The notes under the pieces were generated by a model. The model made no database searches. It was given only the letters and a program-made list of their open reading frames with translations, and was not told where the DNA came from. The position numbers were made by a program, and so were the translations under genes. From NCBI RefSeq assembly GCF_030272615.1, contig NC_081414.1, positions 334,845,427-334,907,426 of the forward strand: 62,000 nucleotides of DNA. The letters run 5' to 3'. This stretch comes from Cryptomeria japonica (taxonomy: Eukaryota > Streptophyta > Pinopsida > Cupressales > Cupressaceae). Positions 1-11,110 of this stretch are shown one piece after another. Position 1 is the first letter of the stretch. Every line of letters begins with the position of its first letter.

Positions 1-6
1 CAAGAT

Positions 7-1656
7 TTGATTGATAATAATACTATTTCTGTTTCTGGAGTGAATGATAAAGGCAACACATCTGTAGCTCCTCCTAACCAAAATCTTCAAATTTTTACTG
101 ATCCATTACCTTCTCATACCTCTCATACCTCTAATGCGATTGAGGCTAATGATTCCTCTCTCTCATCTGATGGTCTTGTGTCTATGACTCCGAATGTGAT
201 TAACTTTGTAGAGCAGCAAGAAATCCCTGAAGAACCTTCCATCACATTTGATTCTAGTGAAACCATTAGAGCACCTGATGGTCCTTTATACATAGTTGCA
301 AAAGTCAAGAATATGCCTTGCCGTGGAGTGCTTATTGATCCTTCGTGCATGGTTAATGTTATTACTGAAGAATTTCTTTTTACTTTGCAATTGAATCAAG
401 TGATCTATGACAAAACAGATGTGATTGTGAAACTATTTGATGCATTTTCTTCTCCTGCAATTGGTTCTATTACATTGCCTATTGAGGTCCATAATAAATC
501 TCTTGATGTGAACTTTGCTATTATTCCTTCTTCCGAACAATTTCGTGTGAAGCTTGGCTATCCTTGGCTATCTTCCATGAAAGCTATTGCTTCTCCTATT
601 CATAAGTGTTTGAAATTTCCCCATAATGGTGAAGTTGTTACTGTCAATCATAGTCTCTTTAAACCAGCTGAAAGAACCTCTAGTGTTCCTATTGATTACT
701 TTTGGCCCAAACAATTCCAATCTCTTCCTCCGCGAAGTGATCATCTTTTCAAATCTTATCAAAAGTGGAAAATAGATATGATCTTATCTCTAAGTGAACC
801 TAGAACACCTAAACTTGACATTCCTATCATTCTTGAGAAGGAAGTTCTTCCTTTGAAAGATAAAACTAATGTCTTTCCTCAAGAAGAATCTCAACCCATC
901 CCTATGGATGCGACTATGTCTATGCCTAATAAATCTTCTAAAAATAGACCTATACCTCCTCGTCATGATGGACTTGGTCTTCTTCCTAAACCAAATATTC
1001 TTCCCTTATATGGAGCAGTTCCTCCTCCTTCTTTTTATAGAGAGAAGAGACCTTCTTCTTCTCCTATTATCCAGCCTAAGAGACCACAACCTAAACATCC
1101 AAGTGATAAGGATGAGAACATTCCTCCTCCTCTATCTTCTACACTTCCTACTAAGACTAGACGTAATCGTTCTGCACGGGAACGCCGATGAAAGCGTCAT
1201 CTTAGGGCTCAAGCAGCTGCTTCTCAAACTTTACAATCTCCAAAAACACCTTCAACAAGCATTATTCCATTTTCTCCTCAGCCGGATATTGAGCCTAAAT
1301 TTCCTAAACATAAGATGCATGATGGTCTTGATCCTGTGCGAGTTAAAGATCCTATTTTTATAAATCTTGATGATGATATAGATGAAAATGTTATGCATGA
1401 TGAAAATGTTACTCCTCTTGCTTCTGATAGTGAATATGAACTTGTTGATGTTGATAACCATTTATCTAATGAATTTTCTAAAGCACTTATCCTAGCTCCT
1501 AGACAAGAACAATGTGGCTCGGAACATGAACATAGCCCTTGTTTGGATCTTGTGATAGCTCCATCTGCTGTGTTGGATGTTCCTCCTCTAGCGTGTTCCC
1601 TGCCTTCCCGAAACATTGATCAGCAAGATCGGGGGGTAGATGACATGCTAGACTAG
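7..1656 (+). pseudogene. gag-protease polyprotein, C-terminal part, one in-frame stop
   Basis: One reading frame runs from the window edge to TAG at 1654, broken only by TGA at 1189-1191 in an Arg-rich stretch, where CGA to TGA is the simplest cause. Around residues 90-200 is a retropepsin-like domain: a strand and turn reading IDPSCMVNVI where active proteases have D-S/T-G, then LGYPWLSSMKAIAS and a KFPHNGEVVTVN stretch. The last two closely match [11 protein letters not shown] and [12 protein letters not shown] of the Tat element at 24.6 kb, which fixes the family. The active-site triad is therefore altered (DPS). The remainder is Pro/Ser-rich, then acidic. No RT motif follows. The true start lies left of the window. 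Confidence 0.75.
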
Positions 1657-2398
1657 TTACATTAGCATAGCAGATTCTCTCCTCCTCTCTTGTGTTACTT
1701 CTTCTATATGTTATTCTCATTCTTCTATTTGTTGTCCTTAGTGTTGTCTACTTGAGGACGATGCAAAGCATTGAGATCTCTCGATCTCTCTCATGTTGAC
1801 TCAAAAGACACATGTGTTCCCTTCTTCTAGGTGACCTTCCTTGATTGGGGAATGAAGAACAATTATGCATACATACATATGATATATACATGATTTATCA
1901 TACAGCATACTGACCCTGAGGAAAGCGAAGTCACCTTGTGCTTTGTGTTTTGTGTCTATTATCCTTGGGTTTATCTCACACTTGGGGGCTAAATCCTTGT
2001 CATAACGTGCTCCTTTCCTTTCTCATTTCTTATGTGTATCACTACGTTAAAACAATCACCCCCGGTGAGGCGTGTGCGATCGCTTTAACGTAGGGGGGCA
2101 TACATCCCGTTCATATCTTTTCAAGATACTTGAAAATTTCTTGGCAAATTTAGCCTTGCCTTGAAAATTTTTGATATCTTTCTTGCATGACTCGTAGTGA
2201 GGGAGCCTTACTACTGACAGTCATGGTTCTTCCTCGCGATCTTCCCTTTTACTTTGTCAATCGAAGTTGTAAGATCCTTAGTCCACTGGGGGCTTGGTGT
2301 ATCTTGCCTCCTTGACGTGGTGAAAGTCTTTCAACGTTGTTTCCTTGTACTTTACCGGAAGTATGAGCATACATACTCCCGCTAAAGTGGGGGCTAAA
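1657..2398 (+). other. 3' untranslated part of the element, with polypurine tract
   Basis: This non-coding stretch between the gag-protease stop and the LTR contains TTGAGGACGATGCAAAG near 1752. It ends with the purine-rich tract at about 2384-2397, immediately before the LTR TG. Such tracts prime plus-strand synthesis in LTR retroelements. An inverted pair (actacgttaaa near 2041 and tttaacgtag near 2083) could form a hairpin. Confidence 0.5.
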
Positions 2399-2572
2399 TG
2401 TAGCGTCCTAAAATTGCGACACTTGCAATTTCGACTGCATTTCGGTCTTCACGATGGCGATGCAACACGCAACCTGAATGGAGACCCCAAAACTTGCTCA
2501 CGACACTGAAAACTGCATTTTTCAAGCACCGTTGGCCTGAACCTCCTTGCACCCCGCTGTCCCGGAGGTGGG

Positions 2573-2668
2573 ACCAGAGCGCCTAGCGCCCTGGTCCCTC
2601 AGGACCAGGGTGCCCGGTGCCCTGGTCCTTCAGGACCATGGCGCCCAGCGCCCTGGTCCCTGGGTCCT
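2573..2668 (+). repeat. GC-rich tandem hairpins in U3
   Basis: Three related units of about 36-40 bases read gcgcc...gccctggtcc. Between them are near-perfect inverted repeats such as CCTGGTCC-CTCA-GGACCAGG. The GC content stands out sharply from the AT-rich surroundings. In an LTR promoter region this could be a regulatory or methylation-rich block; function unknown. Confidence 0.7.
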
Positions 2669-2782
2669 ATTTTGGGCCCGGTTTCCTAAGTGATATCGGG
2701 TCTTTTTGATTGCAATTTGGAAATATACTTCCCTGGTCAGCCTAAGGTCGGGAAAATCAGTCTATCAGCCCTAATTGTCAAG

Positions 2783-2790
2783 TATATAAA
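2783..2790 (+). promoter_or_regulatory. LTR TATA box
   Basis: TATATAAA lies inside the LTR about 385 bases from its start, which is a normal place for an LTR core promoter. Transcription would start about 30 bases downstream. Confidence 0.55.
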
Positions 2791-3667
2791 CTACATTTTC
2801 TCTCTCATTTGGCATACGAAGAGGATATGTGTACAAAGCGTGGAAATTATACTCAAGCATTCAAGCATTCAAGCAATTGATCATTCCAAGTCTCCATTCA
2901 AGGCTAAGTGTGGCATTCAAGTCAAGGATTCAACCATTGAAGAGGAGATCACTTATTACATGCTACAACATACAACATACAACATCTATACCTTCGCACA
3001 TAAGGATACAAACATCCTTAGAACAAGGTATTAGTACTTGTTTTACAGTCATTTACATTTACAGCTCTTGCTCATTTCTTGGTTAATTCCAAAATCGGGG
3101 TTTGACCTAAAGGCAAACCCCTAATCCCTAACCCCCCAATCGTCTTCTCTTTTCTGTGTGTAGGTTGCAGGTACGCGGCTGAAATTGAAGATTTGGAATC
3201 CTTGTGCAAAGACGAACAGATCCCCCTTCGTTTCGCGGATTTTTCGGAGGACCGTGGCGTTGGGCGCCATCGTCCCGACAACTTTTGCTCAAATTTGCAG
3301 GACAGCGCCGTATCGACATTTTACTGCTAATTCCAGGTCCGCAGCTTCATCCTATAACCCGAACTTAGTTTATAAGCGAATCTTTATGACTTTCTATGCA
3401 TGCTTAGCTTAATTTCCTTAATCAACATTATTTACAAAAGAGGGTAGCTTTGCTTTCCAAACCCTTGAAATTCATTTAGCATCCAATCTTACATTGTGTG
3501 GGATTGAATCTTATGAGTTTCAACCCCTCTTTTGAATGTAAAGTCTCTCCCCTAAGTGAAAACCCATCGAATCCTAGCGAACCTCCCTTCTCTCTCCTCG
3601 GAGTTGGAAGAGGGGAGATCAACTAGGGTTCGACCGCGATTTTTCTGCTTTACAATATGCATATATA

Positions 3668-4061
3668 GAGTCATTGCATGTCTTGTGTGGGAGTATTTAT
3701 ATTTAGGGTTGTATGTTAGTGATGATCCTATGTGTAATCTTATAACTTTTGTAGCAAAATTTTCTTAGATGAGTTAATCATGAATGTGTAGGAGGTAAAT
3801 GTGTATCATCTAGTCAAGTAGGTATTTTTGGGAGATCCTATATGTGTATCTTGTATTAGACTTGATATGTAAACATCGCTTTCCTTTATCTATTGTTAGT
3901 GTTTCTTTCCTTTATCTATTGTTAGTGTTTTTATGTCATGATCAACCTAGTGAATCCCATTCAAGGCATACCTCAAAATCATCATATCTCAAGAGACCAT
4001 ATTTATTAAGTTTTCACTAGAGTGTAATGATAGAAATAGGAGCCTTAGCCTAGGAATGCAA

Positions 4062-4064
<3 letters not shown>
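3668..4064 (+). repeat. Direct duplication, copy 1 (~397 bp)
   Basis: It begins GAGTCATTGCATGTC and ends TAGGAATGCAAA. It matches copy 2 at 4192-4589 with only scattered single-base differences. A ~24-bp motif (CTTTCCTTTATCTATTGTTAGTG) is itself tandemly repeated near 3878-3927. There is no convincing coding content. Confidence 0.9.
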
Positions 4065-4065
<1 letters not shown>

Positions 4066-4160
<95 letters not shown>

Positions 4161-4173
4161 GTATGTATGTATA
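4066..4173 (+). repeat. Compound microsatellite (TA)n(GA)n(TATG)n
   Basis: About 23 TA units run to 4112, then about 22 GA units to 4157, then a few TATG units. It lies exactly between the two copies of the 397-bp duplication. Short ORFs across it (IYIYIY, ERERER) are artefacts of the repeat. Confidence 0.95.
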
Positions 4174-4191
4174 GTCAAAATACTTGCATTA

Positions 4192-4589
4192 GAGTCATTG
4201 CATGTCTTGTGTGGGAGTATTTATATTTAGGGTTGTATGTTAGTGATGATCCTATGTGCAATCTTATAATTTTTGTAGCAAAATTTTCTTAGATGAGTTA
4301 ATCATGAATGTGTAGGAAGTAAATGTGTATCATCTAGTCAAGTAGGTATTTTTGGGAGATCCTATATGTGTACCTTGTATTAGACTTGATATGTAAACAT
4401 CGCTTTCCTTTATCTATTGTTAGTGTTTCTTTCCTTTATCTATTTTTATTGTTTTTATGTCATGATCAACCTAGTGAATCCCATTCAAGGCATACCTCGA
4501 AATCATCATATCTCAAGAGACCATGTTTATTAAGTTTTCACTAGAGTGTAATGATAGAAATAGGAGCCTTAGCCTAGGAATGCAAACTA
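4192..4589 (+). repeat. Direct duplication, copy 2 (~398 bp)
   Basis: This is the second copy of 3668-4064, with the same start (GAGTCATTGCATG) and end (TAGGAATGCAAA). The left boundary follows the microsatellite and TAGTCAAAATACTTGCATTA. It is diverged by a handful of substitutions. Confidence 0.9.
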
Positions 4590-7500
4590 ATGTCTTATTC
4601 ATTCACTGTTTCCATATTCATCAATTCTTCATTAGGAACAACCAACAAGGTTCAACTTCAATCCAAAGGGAGAGTTGAACACTTTGATTAATTGTTCCCT
4701 TTTTGAAGAGTGTGTTTGATATGATATTATTATCTAATATGAATATGCAAGATCTAGGTAAAATGATAAGAAATTGACAATATTCAACATAAATAGAAAG
4801 ATGTGGAAATGAAAACCAACACAAAAGTATAGATATGGAAATGAGATGTAGAGAGGAACCTATAGCTAAAAGTGTTGGACCAATGTTCTAAGTGCCCTAG
4901 TTTTGGTGTCCTTGTCAATAGAAAGATTCAAATTCTAGATCAAGTGGCTCTATAGATCCATCCCTCCAAAAATTAACCTTGAAAAGTGTCAAACATGTGT
5001 ACATATCAACATAGTTCAAGAGTTTTCACTTGTACAAAGGTTGAGACTATTTGTCTCAGCCTACTCTATGAAATTCTACAACTCGTAATCGTCAAATATG
5101 TAACTGCACACATGAAAGAGGGAAAGATGGTTGATTATATATGGGCATACCTAGGCCAAACCTTGTTTTGGTGTTCCCACCTACACAACAACAATGATGA
5201 TGTAAAAATAGATCTTATCCTTGGTAGGTTAGAAGCTAAATCGTAACTGAATTGTTAAATATTCTCATCTCTAAAGGAGGAAGATCATAAGTACCATATA
5301 CAATGTAACTAGTAGGAAATATGGCCTAGAGAGTCTCCCCAAGAACTCCTCCATACATTTCCTAGTATTATTCTCTTGTTTGTGTAGGGGATTATCCTCC
5401 AAGATAAAAGTACACAATTTTCTCACACAAGAACAAGGGAGGTATGGATTATGACCATCCCCTATTATCCCCATTCACAAATCTCATCCTCATAATAAAA
5501 TTCCCCAAGCAATATACTCCCCCATGCAACCTAACAAGGACCCCTCTTGGATATGGTAGTTTACACAATTCACATTACTACATGTACAAATATTTTCAAT
5601 GTCAAAATTGCCTCAAATTAAGAAGATTGAACAAAGTAAAATCATAAGCTAAACATGTAATAAAGATAAATAAACATATAGAAATTAAAAGTGGCCACTG
5701 AAACAAGTCACGATTTAGAATAAATAGAAAATCAAGTAATTCCTTGAGGCAAGGAGGAATATACAAATTTTAAATGGCTAATTATCCTAAAATAATGAAA
5801 TTCAACAAATCTTGGTCTCATATTGAAGTACACGTCAATAAGAACCAAATATAAGAAGTCCAACACATTTGACACCTTTATAAAATTACACATTGCATAC
5901 ACCATGTGAATTTCATAAGGCCACCTAAAAGGAGGGGAATGGTGGTCTCAAACCATGTGAAAATAATAGAATTTTGTAACTTCATAAATTACACCCGATG
6001 CAATTCCATGTCACATAGTCCCTTCGCTTTAAGATGAATTAGTAATGATGATCAAACCTTCCACCTTGCCTGCTTGTTCAACCTGTCTTGTCACCTATTT
6101 TATTTGACTTCTTCACTATTTGGAATAATTTATTCATGGACATGTGTGCACTATGGAGACGTTCACATGTCATGCATTTGTATATGATTTTTCTAATTGA
6201 AGGTGGTCGTTGAGACATCACACCTGCTAATTTTGGTAGTGTAACACCTCCTTTGATGGGGAGGGGTTCTCAAAGAGAGTCTTACCTTGCTCAATAGGAA
6301 GTTGAGTGATATTTTAGTGGTCTCCTTTCACTCTTTACTTGTCATTTAACAAACCAAAATGCTCAAACTCTCTAGGAATGCTCCCTATCAAATTGTGCTC
6401 AATAGTTGCTCAAACATGGTTGAGATTGACAAGGGTAAATCCAACCTCTAAGCTATGAAATCCTATAGCATGTACTTACAGAGGTGGTAAAGGTTGTTCT
6501 AAAGGTGTTTCCATTCCATTCATCTAGTTCTTCAATTATATTTCCTTCATTTCTTCATTGTTCCCTCTTTCTCTTATTTTCTAGGCCTAGTAGCCCTAGA
6601 GCCCCAATTAGCCCTACCTTACCGGTTTTGGGGGAATTGTTCAAAAATCACTCAAAGAACCTTCCAACCTCTTTTGTGATCTGATTTCCCTTTTGTATTA
6701 ACTTTTGAATCCATGAGGTGAGATAGTTAGGTCTATATGTACTGGTACAAAACCCAAAATGGTATTTATAGAGGGTTTTGGGACATTGCAGTCTTCTCCA
6801 AAGGGTTTGTTGTCTTCTCTACTCTATCACACCTCCAACCTTTCACCTAGGCTCTACCACACATTAATTTTTCATTCAAAACACTTGGTATCTTCACTAC
6901 TAATCATCCATGCAAGCATATGCAACATTTCAATCATTTTCCTAACCGGGTTATGACTGAGCTCGCCTAGGAAATGATGGAAAATTGTTTTTCAAGAACT
7001 TCTAGTCCAATAAAAAACTTATTTACACTATACAATGGTTCCATGGCTTGATTCCCAAGGGTTATTGAGAAAAAACTTAAGGGATTTCAAGCTGGAACCA
7101 TAATTGGGCTCTTAAACCGTTGGTCAGGCCGAGAGAAATATAAAATCAATAACACACTTCAAACCTACACTAGAAACAATTAAAAACACCTTCTCAGCAC
7201 TACAATGTCATGTACTAATCAATCATGAAATAACAGTAGTAGAATCAATCCATTATGTACTGACTGTTGCTCAAAAATTAAGAAAATGCAAGGTAAAATC
7301 TAGAAAATGTCTTCACAATCTATTCAAACTTTCTCAAGACTTTTTCCAACCCATTTACAATCCTTCTCAAAGAATTTTATATGCCACATGGATCATAACC
7401 AACTCTTCATCAGTTTCCTAACCACTGATGTGCTCAAAAATGCCAAAAATTGCTCAAAAGTTGCAAAATGTTGTCGAGCAAACAATGACAACTTTTGCCA

Positions 7501-9300
7501 AAATGTGCATTTTTACATTTTATGCATTTCCACTCATCCTAAACCTCATAATATTACTAAATAACATTAAAATGACCTTCCTAAATGCCTAATGAGGCTT
7601 TCCAAGACATTTTACATCAAAATGCAAACTTATGTCATTTTAGGCTTACAAGGGCTCATAGGCCGAATTTGAGCAAACAAATAACTTAGTTGAAAATAAT
7701 CCTTCCAATGCATATCCAACACACATGTGGACCACTGAGTAGTCCATTATTCACAAACCTAATCCAAACTAAGGACTATCACACCAAAATTTGAAAATGC
7801 ACTAAAAACTAGGTGCTCTTGCACCATCCTTCTATGCCCACCAACATTGGAAAGTCTTCCAACCTTCTTTATCTTATGTTTCATACCTCATTTTTCTCTC
7901 TTTCACTCTCTAGTAAATCTCTCAAACTTTCTTATGCTCTCTGAGGTTTTCATAGTTGGTTTTCTACATCTTACTTGGGTGTCTTTCACTTGACTATTGC
8001 ATCATTGCCATTTTTTAAATTTCATCTACTAGAGAGATTGATAATTTCTTCATCCCAACAAGCTTATTCTTTTTGGTGTTTAAGGGGATTTCTTTCTCTC
8101 TTTCTCATTGCATTATCCATTTTATCACCTCTATTATATCATATCACCTGCATATTTTTTATTATTTATCAGTTGATCCATCTTGGTTATCCAAGGTGCA
8201 AATAATAAAACAAGGGTTTGACAATGGAAAACCTTCTATCACAACCCCAATATTTTTGTCCTAGCTTGTTTGTGTGCAGGTTTTGGTAAGGAAAGGTGTA
8301 ATATTGGTTGGAGGCTTCATTGTTGGACCTCTTATGATTTTTTCTTCCCTTCTTTGTCTTTTCGTTGTTTTATTTCAATTGGTCATTAGTTTCTTGTTTT
8401 TGCATTTAGTTTTTAGAACTAGAGTTTTGGATTTGTGGTGAATTTTGGTATGATATTATGTACTTAATCCATGTAGGATAGTTGCACGTTGTGTTGTCAT
8501 CCTTGACCCATGTGTATGTCCTAGACAGAGAGTGCACAAATTTCACCAAGTGGTGATCTCGTTCATTTTGAGAAATGTGGTATGTATCTATGGATCTTCA
8601 CTGTAACAAGAGAATGTGTGCAAGAAATTTGTCGTCACTTCTTCCCATGTTTCAATTCCTCCTCTTCTCCCTTGATTTACATACGAAGTTTTTACTACCA
8701 ATTAAAATGCCCAATAGAATAATTGAAAGAATAATATGTTATCATACCCATACCACTCATCCCATTGATGTATGCATGTATCCTTGGTAAGATGTCTCCC
8801 ATGTACTTTGGTATGTTTGGGGAACTCTCCTTAATCTGATAGGTATCTTTCTCTAATCAATATTTTATAAGCTTCTGACCTTGTGATAGTATCCTTGTGC
8901 ATGTTATACTAGCATGTGACATTGCAAGTGAGTGTATGCTTCAAGATCTCAAGTCTATGGCCTTCATTTCTAAATATTTGTTTTATCTACCCAATGTACG
9001 CTCTCAAATACCCAACTTCATAATATATAGGCAACTTGAAATGTGATATGCCTCATGATAATTAATTGACATGGTGAGCTACCTCATCTTTGTTGCTCTA
9101 TGTGCTAACAAAATCGTCTTGAGGTATCTCCTCCCTAGGTAACTCTTCTTTTGGTGACTTCACGATCATAAATACTCTTTAGGAGACAACAATCCTACAA
9201 TAGTACTCTTTTGGTTCATCATTCATCCATGCTTCTAGTACAATATTTATATTTGTGGTCCCATCTATCTCATTTACTTCTATCTCCCCTTCTATATTGG
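4590..9300. other. No recognisable gene
   Basis: I read both strands and saw only short ORFs without family resemblance. The stretch is AT-rich with TTTT/AAAA-rich tracts. The part nearest 9300 may hold further decayed pol sequence of the minus-strand element at 9427-11110, because a minus-strand reading at 9300-9426 still looks like a protease-RT linker, but I could not find RT motifs. Confidence 0.5.
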
Positions 9301-9426
9301 GTTCCTCCCAAACTTCATTTGTGGGTATTTTGTTATAGTGTTTATGTTTCTATCATCATCCTTATATTTTTCTGTGTTGACGTCTTCCACAAAGTATTCT
9401 TTTGAGTTTCTTCCCAAATGAATATA

Positions 9427-9780
9427 TTATATCCTCTTGTTATCTACAAATGATATTTCTTCCTTCTTGGCATCTATTACGCATGAATCAATAAACCACC
9501 TTAACCCCAATAGTGCATGAAATGAATCAAATGTCTCCTTATCTATTACTACCTCAAAATCAACAAATTTTTTTTCTCCATTGACATTAACTTCCACATG
9601 TTTCCAACTACATAGTGTTTCCATGTTGATACCATCCATCAAAGGGAAGTTGTAGGGAGTTGGTTCATGTGTCATTTAACCAAAGTATTCCCATATCCTT
9701 TTTGGGAGTAGGTTCACATTCACCCCTAAATCCATCATAATTCTATTGATCTTCTTATGATGAATTTGGAGGTCAATCAT
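9427..9780 (-). pseudogene. gypsy aspartic protease remnant
   Basis: Read on the minus strand, the segment just upstream of 9675 gives HHKKINRIMMDLGVNVNLLP. This corresponds to the retropepsin turn (D-S/T-G followed by N-x-LP), here MDLG. An in-frame stop follows near 9675. Then comes an open stretch of 82 residues ending with HALLGLRWFIDS, which matches the conserved LLG-x-W-x region near the end of plant gypsy proteases. The domain order is preserved but the active-site Ser/Thr is lost. It lies just downstream (in minus orientation) of the multi-zinc-knuckle gag, so it belongs to the same element. Confidence 0.65.
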
Positions 9781-10079
9781 AATTTGTTTGGTCTTCCAAT
9801 GCTTCCCTATGGTTTTGACTTGTGGAGTGGATTTATTGTTCTAGTATTTGTTAAATCGTTTTAGTTTTGCAAACAAATCATTCTCTCCTACTATCTACAC
9901 CATTTGTTTGAGGACTCTCACTTCTTGTTATAAAAATTAGCTATTATGCTCCTTCTCTTTGCTTTATTCCTGCTCCACTGTCCTCCTAGTTTGTTCAATG
10001 ATTGATCATGTTGTTTCTTGGGGGCTAGAACTCTTCTTCCTCTTTGAGCTCTGTGGATCATCATTTTGTGTCTATGGTA

Positions 10080-11110
10080 TCACATTCTTGTAATTTTGGT
10101 GTTCCTTCTCACAATTAAATAGGTCATGGTCTTCCTGACCATAGAATCTACATTGTTTCCTTTTCTCCCCCCAACATTCAACTATGTATTGACTTGTTTT
10201 ACCACAATTGAAACAAGTAGAATCTAATCAGCTTCCTTTTCCTCAATCTCAACTTCTTCCTCCATGAAATGATCCATTATTGTTATATAGTTCCAAATTA
10301 TAAATGGCCTTGGTATTTTTTTGGTTTTTCTTTCATGGTGGTACTTTGCACCCACTATCTTGAGCATATAACTTGCTTTGTGCCAATATTTTCACATATG
10401 CCCTGTCTCCATCATAGTTATGTTCTTATATTACTTGAAATCTCTAGGATGGGCAACCTATTGTCTCATGGTCATCCCATTCTCTGCAAGTACCACAATA
10501 TAATAAATTTGGTTTCCTAACTATGTGGAGGTCAACTCTTAAGGTATTCACCTTCTTCTATCTAATATCCTTAGGATACTCATTCTGCATGTGTCCCTCT
10601 CTGTCGCAATAAGAACACCATATGTTTATCATTTGTGGTCCTATCTCTTGTTTCATGAGTTCTTGTCTTAACCATAGTTGCAATTGTTCTACTTTTATGT
10701 TCACTCTTTCCTTTTTTGCCTTATGCCATGGTTAATTCTCTATCTAGAAGGCTAGTGCTACTAACTCAAAATATATGGTGAAACATCTACCCTCCAAAGA
10801 CATCCTTAACTCTGGCATTACTATGAAAAGGAACCATTTCATATATTTTTTTCATTGAGATATTATTCTAGCCTCCTTGTTACCTATTTGAATCTCCTAT
10901 GAAATTTTTTGATTGATTCACCCTTCCACTAGGATAATTGCCTTAGTTTGGTGATTCCTTTTGTAGGGAGTTTTGGACTATCAAAATTATCCATAATTAG
11001 CTTTTGCACCTTATCCCATTCCTTGTCATTTCATGGATAATTTCTAGTACCATTTAAACAGTTTATTCCTTAAGGAACCAATGATTTCAAATAGTTTTGT
11101 GTTGTTCTTA
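10080..11110 (-). pseudogene. gypsy gag remnant with four zinc-knuckle-like motifs
   Basis: Minus-strand translation around 11100-10760 gives a gag-like block (IGSLRNKLFKWYQ..., then IQIGNKEARIIS and MPELRMSLEG), broken by several stops. Four nucleocapsid-type motifs follow. Motif 1 (10617-10576) is CX2CX4HX4 with Tyr for the last Cys. Motif 2 (10497-10453) is CX2CX5HX4C. Motif 3 (10215-10174) is CX2CX4QX4C. Motif 4 (10152-10111) is CX2YX4HX4C. Between motifs 2 and 3 is a Gly/Arg-rich stretch in which several codons are TGA where CGA would give Arg. The protease remnant follows. The element is old and non-functional. Most plant gypsy gags carry one knuckle, so four is notable. Confidence 0.65.

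Larger units (their letters stand above)
1..3655 (+). mobile_element. 3' portion of a gypsy-type, apparently non-autonomous LTR element (gag-protease only)
   Basis: The window opens inside this element. It holds the end of a gag-protease frame, about 740 bases of untranslated sequence, a purine-rich tract (aagtgggggctaaa) and then an LTR starting TGTAGCG at 2399. I see no reverse transcriptase, RNase H or integrase between the protease and the LTR, so the visible part fits a TR-GAG-like or deleted derivative that would need enzymes from a relative. The protease-flanking sequence resembles that of the Tat element at 22-29 kb. The 5' LTR lies outside the window, so the target duplication cannot be tested. 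The right end (TTTACA at 3655) is a best guess based on TGTA...TACA termini. Confidence 0.7.
2399..3655 (+). repeat. 3' LTR of the first gypsy element
   Basis: It starts TGTAGCGTCC directly after a polypurine tract. It contains a GC-rich hairpin cluster at 2573-2668 and a TATA box (TATATAAA) at 2783-2790, which splits it into U3 on the left and R-U5 on the right. The right end is not certain: TTTACA at 3650-3655 gives TGTA...TACA ends and falls just before the 3668 repeat, but TTTACA also occurs near 3045 and 3063. Confidence 0.6.

Noticed and set aside
4056-4292. 78-codon ORF (IYIYIY-ERERER)
   Set aside because: Translation of the microsatellite and adjacent repeat.
4590-8990. Host gene exons
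   Set aside because: Only short ORFs without recognisable domains or paired splice sites; nothing beyond chance.
10080-10620. Endogenous pararetrovirus coat protein (zinc-knuckle)
   Set aside because: No movement protein or pararetroviral RT nearby. Linkage to a gypsy-type protease fits an LTR element better.
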